NCBI GenBank assembly: GCA_039808645.1
Contig: JBDHTL010000008.1
Location: 1-54,549 of the forward strand
DNA length: 54,549 bases
Origin: JAJXWB01 sp039808645
Lineage (GTDB): Bacteria > Pseudomonadota > Alphaproteobacteria > Rhizobiales > Beijerinckiaceae
Reading direction: 5' to 3'
In this document: positions 8,190 to 19,561 of the stretch, piece after piece
Position numbering within the stretch: the first letter of the stretch is position 1
Layout of the letters: the number at the start of each line of letters is the position of its first letter
The notes under the pieces: generated by a model
Database searches by the model: none
Told to the model about the DNA's origin: nothing
What the model saw: only the letters and a program-made list of their open reading frames with translations
Made by a program: the position numbers and the translations under genes

Positions 8190-9254
8190 TCAGCGCAGCG
8201 CGACCGCCTGCGCGACGACGACCGGCGCGCCGGCCCTGTCGTAGAGGACCAGCGCCGGTCCGGCGATTCCGTAGGCGTGCGTGGCCGCCAGCGCCCGCGT
8301 CAGCGCTTGTTCGCGCGCGGCGAGCGGCGGCGGACAGGCCATCATCGTGGAAGCCCCCGGCCTGATCGTGATGTACGGGGACCGGCCTTTCGCCGCGTAG
8401 CCGCCGGCCAGGCGATTGCAGCCGGCTGTGGCGGCATATCGCCCGTCGCCGCGAAACACGATGTTCGGCTCGCGCGTCTTGCCGTCGGCCTGCGCCGCGG
8501 CGCCGTCGATCGAGACGATCCTCCAGTGCGTTTCCTTCAATGCCGCGTTCGCCTTGTTGCGTTCGCAGGTTTCGCCTGGCCATGCGGCGACGAACCGGTT
8601 GACCGTCAGTGTCCGGCGCGGCGCGCCCTCTAGGCCGGCCCGCGTCGCCATCGCGCCTTCGACGGTCACGAACAGCGGCGCGCCGGGCGCGGACCGATAC
8701 GCGCGGTAGGCGGCCTCCAGTTCCCGGTATGCGCCATCCGTCGCGACGGGAGCGCGCTGCCCGCTGCGGCAGAATTCGAATGTCGCCGCATCGGCCATGT
8801 AACGGAATTCCCCGCTGGTCAGCATCGTCGGCGCGCGCGGCGCGCCGGGCCCCTCCGCGCGGCCGGCGCGGCGCAGCAGAAGTTCGACCTGCGTCGCGCC
8901 GCCCTGCGTGATCACCGGCGTTATACGATCGGTTGTGAACCACAATTTGCCGTCGACCGTGATCGTCGCGCGCAGGCTGTAGCGCGCGGCCGGATTCATG
9001 GATTTCACGTTGTAGGGGATCTCGAACTTGATCGGCGGCTGGATCGGCCCGTCGACCGCGGTCTGCGCGAAGACCGGCGCGGCGGCGTCGGCGCGGCTCG
9101 TATCGAGGATGACCGCCTCGAACCGCGCGTTCGGCGGCAGCGCGATCCGTTCGCGGTAGACGGCGACGCCCGCGACCTTCGCCTCCTGCGCGCCCGCATT
9201 GCCCGCCAGGACCAGGGCCGCGCCGAGCGCCGCCGCAAATATTCCGCGCTTCAT
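8190..9254 (-). CDS. Exported YbaY-domain plus META-domain protein
   Basis: A 354-residue exported protein. It has an N-terminal signal peptide (MKRGIFAAALGAALVLAGNA, cleavage near AGA-QEA) without a lipobox cysteine. Residues about 25-125 resemble the YbaY lipoprotein family (VAVYRERIALPPNARFEAVI onward, with a second stretch at FEIPYNV). The C-terminal about 110 residues resemble the META/HslJ domain: THWRIVSIDG, then TAGCNRLAGGY and a later MMACPPPL, the two cysteine segments usual for META. Both domain families are envelope or heat-shock associated with no known enzyme activity. ATG 9254 has GGAGACGAGGGC just upstream; an upstream in-frame extension was rejected because the signal peptide begins here. 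Confidence 0.75.
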   Translation of the reverse strand: MKRGIFAAALGAALVLAGNAGAQEAKVAGVAVYRERIALPPNARFEAVILDTSRADAAAPVFAQTAVDGPIQPPIKFEIPYNVKSMNPAARYSLRATITVDGKLWFTTDRITPVITQGGATQVELLLRRAGRAEGPGAPRAPTMLTSGEFRYMADAATFEFCRSGQRAPVATDGAYRELEAAYRAYRSAPGAPLFVTVEGAMATRAGLEGAPRRTLTVNRFVAAWPGETCERNKANAALKETHWRIVSIDGAAAQADGKTREPNIVFRGDGRYAATAGCNRLAGGYAAKGRSPYITIRPGASTMMACPPPLAAREQALTRALAATHAYGIAGPALVLYDRAGAPVVVAQAVALR

Positions 9255-9312
9255 GCCCTCGTCTCCGCTGAAGAGCCGGAAAGGTAGCACGAGCTTTGCG
9301 GCGGGCGCAGGA

Positions 9313-10170
9313 TCAAACCGCCTTCTTCTGCGCCTCGATCCGGAACGGATGCGCCGGATAGACGCCGAGAATGCGCACTTCCTTGGAGAAGAACTCGAGC
9401 TCTTCGAGCGCGAGCTTCAGCGGCCGGTCGTCGGGATGGCCGTCGACGTCGGCCAGGAATTGCGTCGCCGTGAACTCGCCCTCCAGCATGTAGCTTTCAA
9501 GCTTGGTCATGTTCACGCCGTTGGTGGCGAAGCCGCCGAGCGCCTTGTAGAGTGCGGCCGGCACGTTGCGCACGCGGAACACGAACGAGGTCACGGTCGC
9601 CCCGTTCTGCGGGGCGCACCAGTCGGGCTGCCGCGACAGGATGACGAAGCGCGTCGTGTTGTGCGCGGCGTCCTCGACGTCCTCGGCGAGGATTTCGAGA
9701 TCGTAGATCGCGGCCGCCATCTTCGGCGCGAGCGCCGCGCGCTTCGGGTTCCGCCATTCGGCCACCTGCCGCGCCGCGCCTGCGGTATCGCCGAACACAT
9801 GCGCCTTCAGCCCGTATTGCCGGATGATCTTGCGGCACTGGCCGAGCGCGTGGATGTGGCTGTAGACGTCGGTCAGCCCGTCGATCGGCGCGCCCTTGGG
9901 GGCCATCAGCTGGAAATGGATCGGCAGGAAATATTCGCCGACGATATGCAGCCCCGAGATCGGCAGGAACTGATGGATGTCGGCGACTCGGCCGGCGAGC
10001 GAATTCTCGATCGGGATCATGCCGAGCGTCGCCGTGCCGTCGGAAATGGCGGCGAGCGCATCCTCGAAGGTCGCGCACGGGAGCGGCTCCATCTCCGGAA
10101 ACACGTCGGCGCAGGCGATATGCGAATTGGCGCCGGGCTCTCCCTGGTAGGCGATTTTCAGTCTGGTCAT
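9313..10170 (-). CDS. pheA: Prephenate dehydratase
   Basis: A 285-residue monofunctional enzyme that converts prephenate to phenylpyruvate in phenylalanine synthesis. The catalytic domain opens with IAYQGEPGANSHIACADVFP and contains IPIENSLAGRV and the TRF motif (NTTRFVILSR). A C-terminal ACT domain follows (GVNMTKLESYMLEGEFTATQ), the site of feedback inhibition by phenylalanine in this family. There is no chorismate mutase domain. The start codon overlaps the kdsB stop as ATGA, so the two genes are translationally coupled. Confidence 0.95.
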   Translation of the reverse strand: MTRLKIAYQGEPGANSHIACADVFPEMEPLPCATFEDALAAISDGTATLGMIPIENSLAGRVADIHQFLPISGLHIVGEYFLPIHFQLMAPKGAPIDGLTDVYSHIHALGQCRKIIRQYGLKAHVFGDTAGAARQVAEWRNPKRAALAPKMAAAIYDLEILAEDVEDAAHNTTRFVILSRQPDWCAPQNGATVTSFVFRVRNVPAALYKALGGFATNGVNMTKLESYMLEGEFTATQFLADVDGHPDDRPLKLALEELEFFSKEVRILGVYPAHPFRIEAQKKAV

Positions 10171-10910
10171 TCCGTCGAGCCTTCTCCGGCGAAGATCGCG
10201 CGCACCCGCGCGAGGTCGGCGGGCGTGTCTACACCGCGAGCGGCCCTGTCGACCAGAGCGAGGTCGATCCGCATGCCGGCTTCCAGCGCGCGCAATTGTT
10301 CGAGCCGTTCCCGCCGCTCGAGCGGCGAGGGCGGCAGCGCGACGAAACGGGCGAGCGCCGCGCGGCGATAGGCGTAGAGCCCGATATGGCGAATGGCCGC
10401 GCCCTCGCCCCAGGGGATCGGCGCGCGCGAAAAATACAGGGCGCGCAGCTGCCCGGGCGCGATTCCGGCGCCGGCGACCTTCACCGCATTCGGGTCGTCG
10501 CGATCGGCGTCCGCCGCCTCGACGCCGAGCGTGCCAATGTCGACGGCCGGATCGCCCATCAGCGCGACGGCCGCCCGGATGGCGGCGGGTTCGACAAGCG
10601 GTTCGTCGCCCTGAACGTTCACCACCAGATCATGCCGGCCCTCGGGATCGATCGCGGCGACGGCCTCGGCGATCCGGTCCGAGCCGGAGGCGTGGGAGGC
10701 GTCGGTCATGACGGCTCGTCCGCCGACGGCCGCCACCGCCGTCGCGATCTCGGGCGAATCCGTGGCGACGACGACGGGCCCGACCGCCGCCGCGCTCGCC
10801 CGTTCCCATACGCGCACGATCATCGGTCGGCCGGCGATGTCGGCGAGCGCTTTGGCAGGCAGCCGGTGCGAGGCGAGCCGTGCGGGAATGACGACGATCG
10901 GATGCGACAT
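10167..10910 (-). CDS. kdsB: 3-deoxy-manno-octulosonate cytidylyltransferase
   Basis: A 247-residue cytosolic enzyme that activates Kdo with CTP to CMP-Kdo for lipopolysaccharide inner core. The N-terminal nucleotide-binding stretch IPARLASHRLPAKALADIAG is diagnostic, followed by VVATDSPEI, the region TDASHASGSDRIAEA, and QGDEPLVEP. ATG at 10910 (MSHPIVVIPAR) fits the family; an upstream extension is not conserved. It overlaps pheA by 4 nt. The kdsB-pheA pairing is common in Hyphomicrobiales, where a cytochrome c gene is often divergent, as here. Confidence 0.95.
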   Translation of the reverse strand: MSHPIVVIPARLASHRLPAKALADIAGRPMIVRVWERASAAAVGPVVVATDSPEIATAVAAVGGRAVMTDASHASGSDRIAEAVAAIDPEGRHDLVVNVQGDEPLVEPAAIRAAVALMGDPAVDIGTLGVEAADADRDDPNAVKVAGAGIAPGQLRALYFSRAPIPWGEGAAIRHIGLYAYRRAALARFVALPPSPLERRERLEQLRALEAGMRIDLALVDRAARGVDTPADLARVRAIFAGEGSTE

Positions 10911-11055
10911 GTGGACAGTGGAATATCGAAGAAAGCGGCAGGTTATAGGCTGTTGCCAAGGCGCGGGCAAAACGGGTAATCAGCAAGCGCATCGCCGTGG
11001 ACAAGCGGCGGGGGACACAGCGTCTGTCAGCGCCACGGATCGGAGCGCCGCTAAT

Positions 11056-11589
11056 ATGAACATGGAAATCAACAAGATGGCCGGCGCCCTGCTGGGCTCG
11101 CTTCTGGGCGTGATGGGGCTCGGAATGTTCTCGAACGTGCTCTACGCGCCCGACGCGATGAAGAAGCCCGGCTACGACCTGCCGGCCGGCGAGGCCGCCG
11201 CCAAGGCCGATACGGCCAAGGCCGCCGCCTCCGAGCCCTTCCCGGTTCTACTCGCCAAGGCCGACGCCAAGAAGGGCGAGGCGCTCGCCAAGCCCTGCGC
11301 GGCCTGCCACGATTTCACCAAGCCCGGCGTCGCCAAGGTCGGCCCGCCGCTCTACGGCGTCGTCAACCGCGCCAAGGGCCATGTCGCAGGCTTCGCCTAT
11401 TCCGACGCGCTGAAGGCCAAGGGCGGCGACTGGAGCTACGACGAACTCAACAAGTTCATCGCCGATCCCAAGAAGGACATTCCCGGCACCAAGATGGCCT
11501 TCGCTGGCGAGAAGGACGACGGCAAGCGCGCCGACATCGTCGCCTATCTGCGTTCGCTCTCCGACAGCCCGGCGCCGCTGCCGAAGTAA
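11056..11589 (+). CDS. cycM: Membrane-anchored c-type cytochrome (CycM-like)
   Basis: A 177-residue protein with an uncleaved N-terminal membrane anchor (residues about 7-27), an Ala/Lys-rich linker, and a periplasmic class I cytochrome c domain. The haem motif is CAACH at residues 81-85; the axial methionine is M147 in GTKMAFAG. The order and spacing match CycM/cytochrome c552 of rhizobia, which carries electrons from the bc1 complex to an aa3-type oxidase. GGAG lies about 10 nt upstream of the chosen ATG; a second ATG at 11062 is possible. It is divergent from kdsB and followed by a hairpin terminator. Confidence 0.9.
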   Translation: MNMEINKMAGALLGSLLGVMGLGMFSNVLYAPDAMKKPGYDLPAGEAAAKADTAKAAASEPFPVLLAKADAKKGEALAKPCAACHDFTKPGVAKVGPPLYGVVNRAKGHVAGFAYSDALKAKGGDWSYDELNKFIADPKKDIPGTKMAFAGEKDDGKRADIVAYLRSLSDSPAPLPK

Positions 11590-11616
11590 GCCTCCGCCCG
11601 AGCGGTCCATGCCTTC

Positions 11617-11647
11617 GAGAGCCGGGTTCGCCCGGCTCTCTGCATTT
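11617..11647 (+). terminator. Hairpin terminator after the cytochrome c gene
   Basis: A perfect 10-bp stem (GAGAGCCGGG with CCCGGCTCTC) is closed by a TTCG tetraloop at 11617-11640. A short T-containing tail TGCATTT follows. It lies 28 nt after the cytochrome stop codon. The U-tract is weak. Confidence 0.75.
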
Positions 11648-11765
11648 CAGGGGTTCGGCGGGGGTGGCCTGCCCCGGAAAAACCTACATAATCGCCGAAT
11701 CATCGCGACATCGCCCCGGGAATCCGACAAGTTTCCGGGCGAGTGGGTCCGACCGCGAGGCACGA

Positions 11766-13646
11766 TTGGGTTTTTTCACTGGATCGACGGAGCCGCTCAC
11801 GCGCCGGAGTGTCGTCGCCGGGCTGAGCGCGAGCGCTCTCGCCGGCCACGCGCGCGCGGCGGCGCCCGGCCAGAGCGGCGCGCCGGCCGGGTGGAGCGTC
11901 GCGCACGGCATGTCGGTCTTCGGCGAGCTCGGCGAAAAGGCCGATTTCAAATCCTTCGCCTATGTTCGCCCCGACGCGCCCAAGGGCGGGATGGTCTCGC
12001 AGGAGAGCTACGGCCCCTTCAATTCGCTCAATCCCTTCATCCTCGCCGGCGACGCGCCCGAAGGCATCGAGATCGTCTACGACAGCCTGCTGACGGGAAG
12101 CCTCGACGAACGCGACGCGCTCTATCCGCTCGTCGCGAAATCCGTCGCGACCTCGCCCGACAAGCGCAGCATCCGTTTCGAGCTGCGTCCCGAGGCGCGG
12201 TTTCACGACGGTTCGCCGTTGACGTCGAAGGACGTCGTCTTCTCGCTGCAGACGCTGAAGGAGAAAGGCCGCCCGACCATCCGCCAGGCGCTGCGCGATC
12301 TTGAGAGCGCCACGGCGGACGGCGATTACGCCGTCGTCGTCAGGCTCGGCGAGAACGCGAGCCGCGACCTCAAGCTGATCGTCGCGCGACAGCCGATCTT
12401 CCCGGCGGCCTACTACGCCACGCGCCGTTTCGAGGAGCCGACGCTCGATCCGCCGCTCGCGTCGGGCCCTTACAAGGTCGGCAAGTTCGAGGCCGGCCGC
12501 TTCATTTCGTTCGACCGCGTGCCAACCTACTGGGGCCGCGACCTGCCCGTGAATGTCGGCCAGAACAATTTCGACGTCGTGCGCTTCGAATATTTCAACG
12601 ATCGCCCCGTCGCCTTCGAGGCGTTCAAGGCCGGCGCCTTCACGGTGCATGAGGAATTCACCTCGGCGACCTGGGCGACGGGCTACGACTTTCCCGCCTT
12701 CCGCGAGAAGCGGGTGGTGCGCGGCGAAATTCCGGACGCCAATATTTCCGGCATCCAGGGCTGGTTCTACAATACCCGCCGGCCGGCGATGAAGGACCCG
12801 CGCGTGCGCGAGGCGATGGGCTACGCCTTCGATTTCGCCTGGACCAACAAGAACCTGATGTACGGCGCCTACACGCGCACGGAATCCTATTTCGAGAATT
12901 CCGACATGAAGGCGAAGGGCCCGCCGGGCCCGCGCGAACTGGCGCTGCTCGAGCCCTTCCGCGGCAAGGTCGCGGACGAAGTGTTCGGCGATCCCTTCGT
13001 TCCGCCGCTCACCGACGGCTCCGGCCAGGATCGTGCGCTCCTGAAGCGCGCCAGCGATCTTCTGGCGGCGGCCGGCTGCAAGCGCAGCGGCATGAATCTC
13101 ATGCTGCCGGACGGCAAGCCGTTCGAGATCGAGTTCCTCGACTTTTCCTCCGCGCTCGAGCGTCACACGCAGCCCTTCATCAAGAACCTCAAGCTGCTCG
13201 GCATCGACGCGCGAATGCGCATCGTCGACGCCGCGCAATATCAGCGCAGGCTCGAGGATTTCGATTTCGACGTCATCACGCGCCGCCTGTCGATGGCCTA
13301 TTCGCCGGGCGAGGAATTGCGCGCGCTGTTCGGATCCGAAGCCGCCGGCACGCGCGGCTCGCGCAACCTGACCGGCGTCGCCGATCCCGTCGTCGACGCG
13401 CTGATCTCCCGGGCCCTGCTTGCCCAGACGCGCGAAGAGCTGGTCGCCATCTGCCGCGCGCTCGACCGCGTGCTGCGCGCCGGTCGATACTGGACGCCGC
13501 ACTGGTACAAGCCGACCCACTGGATCGCGCATTGGGACGTGTTCGGCAGGCCCGAGCGGTCGCCGAAATTCAGCCCGGGCATCGTCTCCACCTGGTGGTG
13601 GGACGAAGAGCGCGCGAAGAAGATCGCTTTCGTCGGGCAGCGTTGA
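11766..13646 (+). CDS. yejA: Peptide ABC transporter substrate-binding protein YejA
   Basis: A periplasmic solute-binding protein of about 626 residues in the SBP family 5 oligopeptide group. The N-terminus has a Tat-like signal (LTRRSVVAGLSASALAGHAR then AAA). The mature part shows GMSVFGELGEKADFKSFAYV and PDAPKGG, typical of YejA. Length agrees with E. coli YejA (604). TTG at 11766 was chosen because it sits 6-7 nt after GCGAGG and places the signal peptide correctly; an ATG at 11664 would add about 34 unconserved residues. It is the first gene of the yejABEF operon and overlaps yejB by one base (TGATG). In enterobacteria the system imports peptides such as microcin C. Confidence 0.88.
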   Translation: MGFFTGSTEPLTRRSVVAGLSASALAGHARAAAPGQSGAPAGWSVAHGMSVFGELGEKADFKSFAYVRPDAPKGGMVSQESYGPFNSLNPFILAGDAPEGIEIVYDSLLTGSLDERDALYPLVAKSVATSPDKRSIRFELRPEARFHDGSPLTSKDVVFSLQTLKEKGRPTIRQALRDLESATADGDYAVVVRLGENASRDLKLIVARQPIFPAAYYATRRFEEPTLDPPLASGPYKVGKFEAGRFISFDRVPTYWGRDLPVNVGQNNFDVVRFEYFNDRPVAFEAFKAGAFTVHEEFTSATWATGYDFPAFREKRVVRGEIPDANISGIQGWFYNTRRPAMKDPRVREAMGYAFDFAWTNKNLMYGAYTRTESYFENSDMKAKGPPGPRELALLEPFRGKVADEVFGDPFVPPLTDGSGQDRALLKRASDLLAAAGCKRSGMNLMLPDGKPFEIEFLDFSSALERHTQPFIKNLKLLGIDARMRIVDAAQYQRRLEDFDFDVITRRLSMAYSPGEELRALFGSEAAGTRGSRNLTGVADPVVDALISRALLAQTREELVAICRALDRVLRAGRYWTPHWYKPTHWIAHWDVFGRPERSPKFSPGIVSTWWWDEERAKKIAFVGQR

Positions 13647-14761
13647 TGGCGGCCTATATCGCGCGACGGCTCCTTCTCATGATCCCGACCTTGTTCGGGA
13701 TCATGCTGATCTCCTTCGTCGTCGTGCAATTCGCGCCGGGCGGCCCGGTGGAACGCATCATCGCGCAATTGCAGGGCCAGGACGCCGGGGCCACCTCGCG
13801 TTTCGGCGGGGGCGGCGGCGATCTCGGCGCCTCGGGCGGCGCGAGCCAGAGCCCGAGCGGCGACATGTCGAAATATCGGGGCGCGCAGGGCCTCGATCCC
13901 AAATTCATCAAGGAGCTGGAAAAGCAGTTCGGTTTCGACAAGCCGGCCTGGGAACGCTTCCTGATCATGCTGAAGAACTACGCGACCTTCGACTTCGGCC
14001 GCTCCTACTTCCGCGATACGCCCGTTCTCACGCTCATCGGACAGAAACTGCCCGTGTCGATCACGCTCGGCGTGTGGATGACGCTGCTCTCCTATTCCAT
14101 CTCGATTCCGCTCGGCATCGCCAAGGCCGTGCGCGACGGCTCGCGCTTCGACGTCTGGACCTCGGCAGTCGTCATCGTCGGCTACGCAATCCCGAGCTTC
14201 CTGTTCGCCATCCTTCTCGTCGTGCTCTTCGCCGGCGGCTCGTTTCCATACATTGGCCAGCTATTCCCGCTACGCGGCCTGACGTCCGAGAATTTCGCCG
14301 ACCTCTCCCTCTTCGCCAAGGTGAAGGATTATCTCTGGCACATCGCGCTGCCGATCACGGCGATGGCGCTCGGCTCCTTTGCCACCTCGACATTCCTCAC
14401 CAAGAATTCCTTCCTCGACGAGATCAAGAAGCAATATGTGCAGACCGCGCGCATGAAGGGCCTGAGCGAGCGTCAGGTGCTCTACGGGCATGTGTTCCGC
14501 AACGCCATGCTGATCGTCGTCTCCGGCTTTCCCGGCGCCTTCGTCCACGCCTTCTTCACAGGCGCGCTCCTGATCGAGACCATCTTCTCGCTCGACGGCC
14601 TCGGACTGCTCTCCTTCGAATCCATCGTCAATCGCGACTATCCTGTCGTCTTCGCCAATCTCTACATTTTCGCGCTGCTCGGGCTGGTCGTGAATCTCCT
14701 GTCCGACCTCACCTACATGTGGATCGATCCGCGTATCGATTTCGAGACGCGGGAGGTCTGA
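13646..14761 (+). CDS. yejB: Peptide ABC transporter permease YejB
   Basis: A 371-residue inner-membrane permease. The first helix region AAYIARRLLLMIPTLFGIML is typical of DppB/OppB-type permeases. A long periplasmic loop rich in Gly and Ser follows, then helices with the cytoplasmic coupling loop KKQYVQTARMKGLSERQVLY, the EAA-like motif contacting the ATPase. The loop insertion QGQDAGATSRFGGGGGDLGA is low-complexity. Its start overlaps the yejA stop and its stop abuts the yejE TTG start. Confidence 0.93.
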   Translation: MAAYIARRLLLMIPTLFGIMLISFVVVQFAPGGPVERIIAQLQGQDAGATSRFGGGGGDLGASGGASQSPSGDMSKYRGAQGLDPKFIKELEKQFGFDKPAWERFLIMLKNYATFDFGRSYFRDTPVLTLIGQKLPVSITLGVWMTLLSYSISIPLGIAKAVRDGSRFDVWTSAVVIVGYAIPSFLFAILLVVLFAGGSFPYIGQLFPLRGLTSENFADLSLFAKVKDYLWHIALPITAMALGSFATSTFLTKNSFLDEIKKQYVQTARMKGLSERQVLYGHVFRNAMLIVVSGFPGAFVHAFFTGALLIETIFSLDGLGLLSFESIVNRDYPVVFANLYIFALLGLVVNLLSDLTYMWIDPRIDFETREV

Positions 14762-15936
14762 TTGAACGACCACGCGGTTCTCGAAGCTGCATCCGGCGCG
14801 CCGCTCGCGCCGCCCCTCGAACATCGCGGCTGGCTGCGGCTGACGCCGGTCAATCGCCGCCGGCTCGACAATTTCCGCCGCAACAAGCGCGGCTACGTCT
14901 CGTTCTGGGTATTCCTGGCGCTGTTCACTGTCTCGCTGTTTGCAGAATTCATCGCCAACGACAAGCCGATCGTCGTCTCCTACAAGGGCGAGCTGCTTTC
15001 TCCCGTGCTTGTCGATTACCCGGAAGAAAAATTCGGGGGCTTCCTCGCCATGACCGATTATCGCGATCCCTTCATCCAGAAGGAGATCGAGGCGCATGGC
15101 TGGGCGATCTGGCCGCCGATCCGCTATTCCTACTCGACCCACAATCTCGACCTGCCGTCGCCAGCGCCATCTGCTCCGACATGGGCGCTGTCCAAGGAAA
15201 TTTGCGACAAGGCGGGCGCGCGCGCCGCCGGTCCCGACAGGCCGAACCGCGGATGCTCGGGCATCGAGTGGAACTGGCTCGGTACCGATGACCAGGGCCG
15301 CGACGTCGTCGCGCGCCTGCTTTACGGCTTTCGGATTTCCATCCTGTTCGGCCTGACGCTCGCCATCGTCTCCTCGATCATCGGCGTCACCGCCGGCGCC
15401 ATACAGGGCTATTTCGGCGGCCTCACCGATCTCGTGTTTCAGCGTTTCATCGAGATCTGGTCGTCGCTGCCGCACCTTTATCTGCTGATCATCGTGTCCT
15501 CGATCATCACGCCGAGCTTTTTCGTCCTGCTGTTCATCCTGCTGATGTTTTCCTGGGTGTCGCTCGTGCATGTCGTGCGCGCCGAATTCCTGCGCGCGCG
15601 GAACTTCGAATACGTGAACGCGGCCCGCGCGCTCGGCCTCTCCAACGCCAGGATCATGGTCAAGCACGTCCTGCCCAACGCCATGGTGGCGACGCTGACC
15701 TTCCTCCCCTTCGTGCTGAATTCCTCGATCACCACGCTCACCTCGCTGGACTTCCTCGGCTTCGGCCTGCCGCCCGGCTCCCCTTCGCTCGGCGAATTGC
15801 TGCTGCAGGGCAAGTCGAACCTAAACGCGCCCTGGCTCGGCATCACCGGCTTCGTCGTCATCGCCTTCATGCTCTCGCTGCTCGTCTTCATCGGCGAGGC
15901 GGTGCGCGACGCCTTCGATCCGCGAAAGGCGTTCAG

Positions 15937-15940
<4 letters not shown>
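14762..15940 (+). CDS. yejE: Peptide ABC transporter permease YejE
   Basis: A 392-residue permease, longer than E. coli YejE (341), with an extended N-terminus before the first helix (RRNKRGYVSFWVFLALFTVS). The EAA-type coupling loop reads RARNFEYVNAARALGLSNAR. The motif LGTDDQGRDVVARLLYGFRI is typical of DppC/OppC permeases. The start is TTG, directly after the yejB stop, with GGGAGG 5 nt upstream. It overlaps yejF by 4 nt (ATGA). Confidence 0.93.
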
Positions 15941-17567
<1,627 letters not shown>

Positions 17568-17568
<1 letters not shown>

Positions 17569-18800
17569 TGGCGCGCGCCATTCTGCTCGTGCTGGATTCG
17601 CTGGGCTGCGGCGGCGCGCCCGACGCCGCCGATTTCGGCGACGCAGGCGCCGATACGATCGGACATGTCGCGCAGGCCTGCGCGCGCGGCGCGGCCGATG
17701 GCGACGGGCTTCGCAAGGGTCCGCTGCAAGTTCCCCATCTCGACGCGCTCGGCCTGGGCTGCGCCTGCGAGACGTCGACGGGCGTCCTGCCGCCGGGGCT
17801 CTCGCGCCATGCCGCGCACCACGCCATTCACGGCTGCGCTCAGGAAACCTCGTTCGGCAAGGACACGCCCTCCGGCCATTGGGAGATGGCCGGCGCGCCG
17901 CTGCCGTGGCGCCTCGGCTATTTTCCCGACACGCGGCCCTGCTTTCCGCCGGAACTCGTGAGTGAACTCGTCGCGGCTGCGAAGCTGCCGGGCATTCTCG
18001 GCGACCGCCATGCGCCGGGCATCGCGCTCATCGAGGAACTCGGCGAAGAGCATCTGGAGAGCGGCAAACCCATCGTCTATACGTCGGTCGACTCCGTGCT
18101 GCAGATCGCCGCGCATGAAGAAGCCTTCGGGCTCGAGCGGCTCTACGAGGTCTGCCGCGTCGCGCGAAAGATCGCGGACCGCTGGAACGTCGGCCGCGTC
18201 ATCGCCCGGCCGTTCGTCGGCACGAGCCGCGCGAATTTTGCGCGCACGCCGAACCGCAAGGATTTCGCCATTCCGCCGCCGCCGGGCAATCTGCTCGACC
18301 GCGCGGACGAAGCCGGCCGCGCCGTGCTGTCGCTCGGCAAGATCGGCGACATTTTCCGCCATCGCGCCACCGGCCGCGAGATCAAGGGGCGCGACAACGA
18401 TGCGCTGATCGATGCGCTGATCGCGGAATGGCCCGCCATGCCGGACGGCGGGCTGGCGCTGGTCAATCTTGTCGACTTCGACACCGACCACGGCCACCGC
18501 CGCGACGTCGCGGGCTATGCAACGGCGCTCGAAGCCTTCGACGCGCGCCTGCCCTCCATTCTCGCCACGTTGCGCGAAAACGACATGCTGCTGATCTCCG
18601 CTGACCACGGCAACGATCCCACCTGGCGCGGCACGGATCACACGCGCGAGAATGCGCCGATCGTCGGTCTGGTCCCGGGCCGCCGCGGCGCCGATGTCGG
18701 CTGCCGCAAGACATTCGCCGACATCGGCCAGACGATCGCGCGCCACCTGTGCCTGCGTCCCGTCGCGCAGGGGGAAGCTTTCGCCCTGCCGCCGGCGTGA
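17568..18800 (+). CDS. deoB: Phosphopentomutase
   Basis: A 410-residue enzyme of the alkaline-phosphatase superfamily that interconverts ribose 1- and 5-phosphate (and the deoxy forms) in nucleoside salvage. The N-terminal metal site ARAILLVLDSLGCGGAPDAA, the FGKDTPSGHWE segment with the phosphate-accepting Thr, and the C-terminal SADHGNDPTWRGTDHTREN metal motif are all present. It is fused by one-base overlap to the yej operon, so it is probably co-transcribed with peptide uptake genes. It lies about 1 kb from the pyrimidine-catabolism cluster, which could yield ribose phosphate, but is on the other side of an opposing gene. Confidence 0.95.
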
Positions 18801-18811
18801 TCGGGTGCGCT

Positions 18812-19561
18812 CTACGCCGCGCGCCAGCGATTGCTGGCCGCCTTGCGAGCGCGCGCGATCTCGCGGAGCCGTCTCGCATGCGCGATGTCGCATTCCTTCT
18901 GCGCGCGTGCGATCAGCGCGGCGCCGTTCGCGCCCTGGACAGGGTGAATGGCGCTCCCCGCATCGTGCACGATCGGCGCGCCGCGCAGCGCTTCAAGGCG
19001 CATGTTGCGCATGGCGCGTTCGATCCGGCGCGCCGCGTCGAGCAGCGCCTGGCGTTCCTTCAGCAGCGCCACGCAGACCACGAAGCGGCCGCGTCCGGCC
19101 CGTTCGATCCGCTCGGAATCGCGCAGCGCGATCTGCAGCATGTTGACCACGAAATCCATTGCGGCCTCTGCTGCCGCAACGCCCTGCGCGCGCGCGAGTT
19201 CGCGGTAGGAATCGAGATTGTAGTAGATGACGCCGACCGTGCAGTCGTATTCGTGGCAGGCCTCGATCGCATCGTCGATGCGTTCGGCCAGCGGCTTCGC
19301 GCCGGCGTCGACCGCGAGCGGATTGCCGGCGAGCGTGCGCGGCGCCGGAGGGGCGTAGACGGTTTCGCCGGGGTCGACGCCGTCGCCGCTCGAGCGGATC
19401 AGCGCGATGAGCGCGACGACGAAGCCTGCCGCGCCGACGCCGCGCAGGAGCCGAACGATCAGTTCGTGCTCCGGATTGCTCGAAATCATCATCGGCAGCA
19501 CGACGCCGAATCCGGCGAGCGCGCACCATATGAACCACGACTTGAGGTCGAACGCCCTCAT
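18812..19561 (-). CDS. Membrane protein with a degenerate GGDEF-like domain
   Basis: A 249-residue protein with two N-terminal hydrophobic helices (SWFIWCALAGFGVVLPMMIS and a second at LLRGVGAAGFVVALIALI). A cytoplasmic domain folds like a nucleotidyl cyclase: VGVIYYNLDSYRELARAQG matches the GGDEF-domain strand and metal Asp region. The signature loop itself reads GRGRF instead of GGDEF, so diguanylate cyclase activity is unlikely. It may bind a nucleotide or act as a receptor-like regulator, which is inference. ATG 19561 is preceded by a GGGGGAAAA tract. It converges with deoB, 11 nt apart, and is divergent from the URC cluster. Confidence 0.65.
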   Translation of the reverse strand: MRAFDLKSWFIWCALAGFGVVLPMMISSNPEHELIVRLLRGVGAAGFVVALIALIRSSGDGVDPGETVYAPPAPRTLAGNPLAVDAGAKPLAERIDDAIEACHEYDCTVGVIYYNLDSYRELARAQGVAAAEAAMDFVVNMLQIALRDSERIERAGRGRFVVCVALLKERQALLDAARRIERAMRNMRLEALRGAPIVHDAGSAIHPVQGANGAALIARAQKECDIAHARRLREIARARKAASNRWRAA

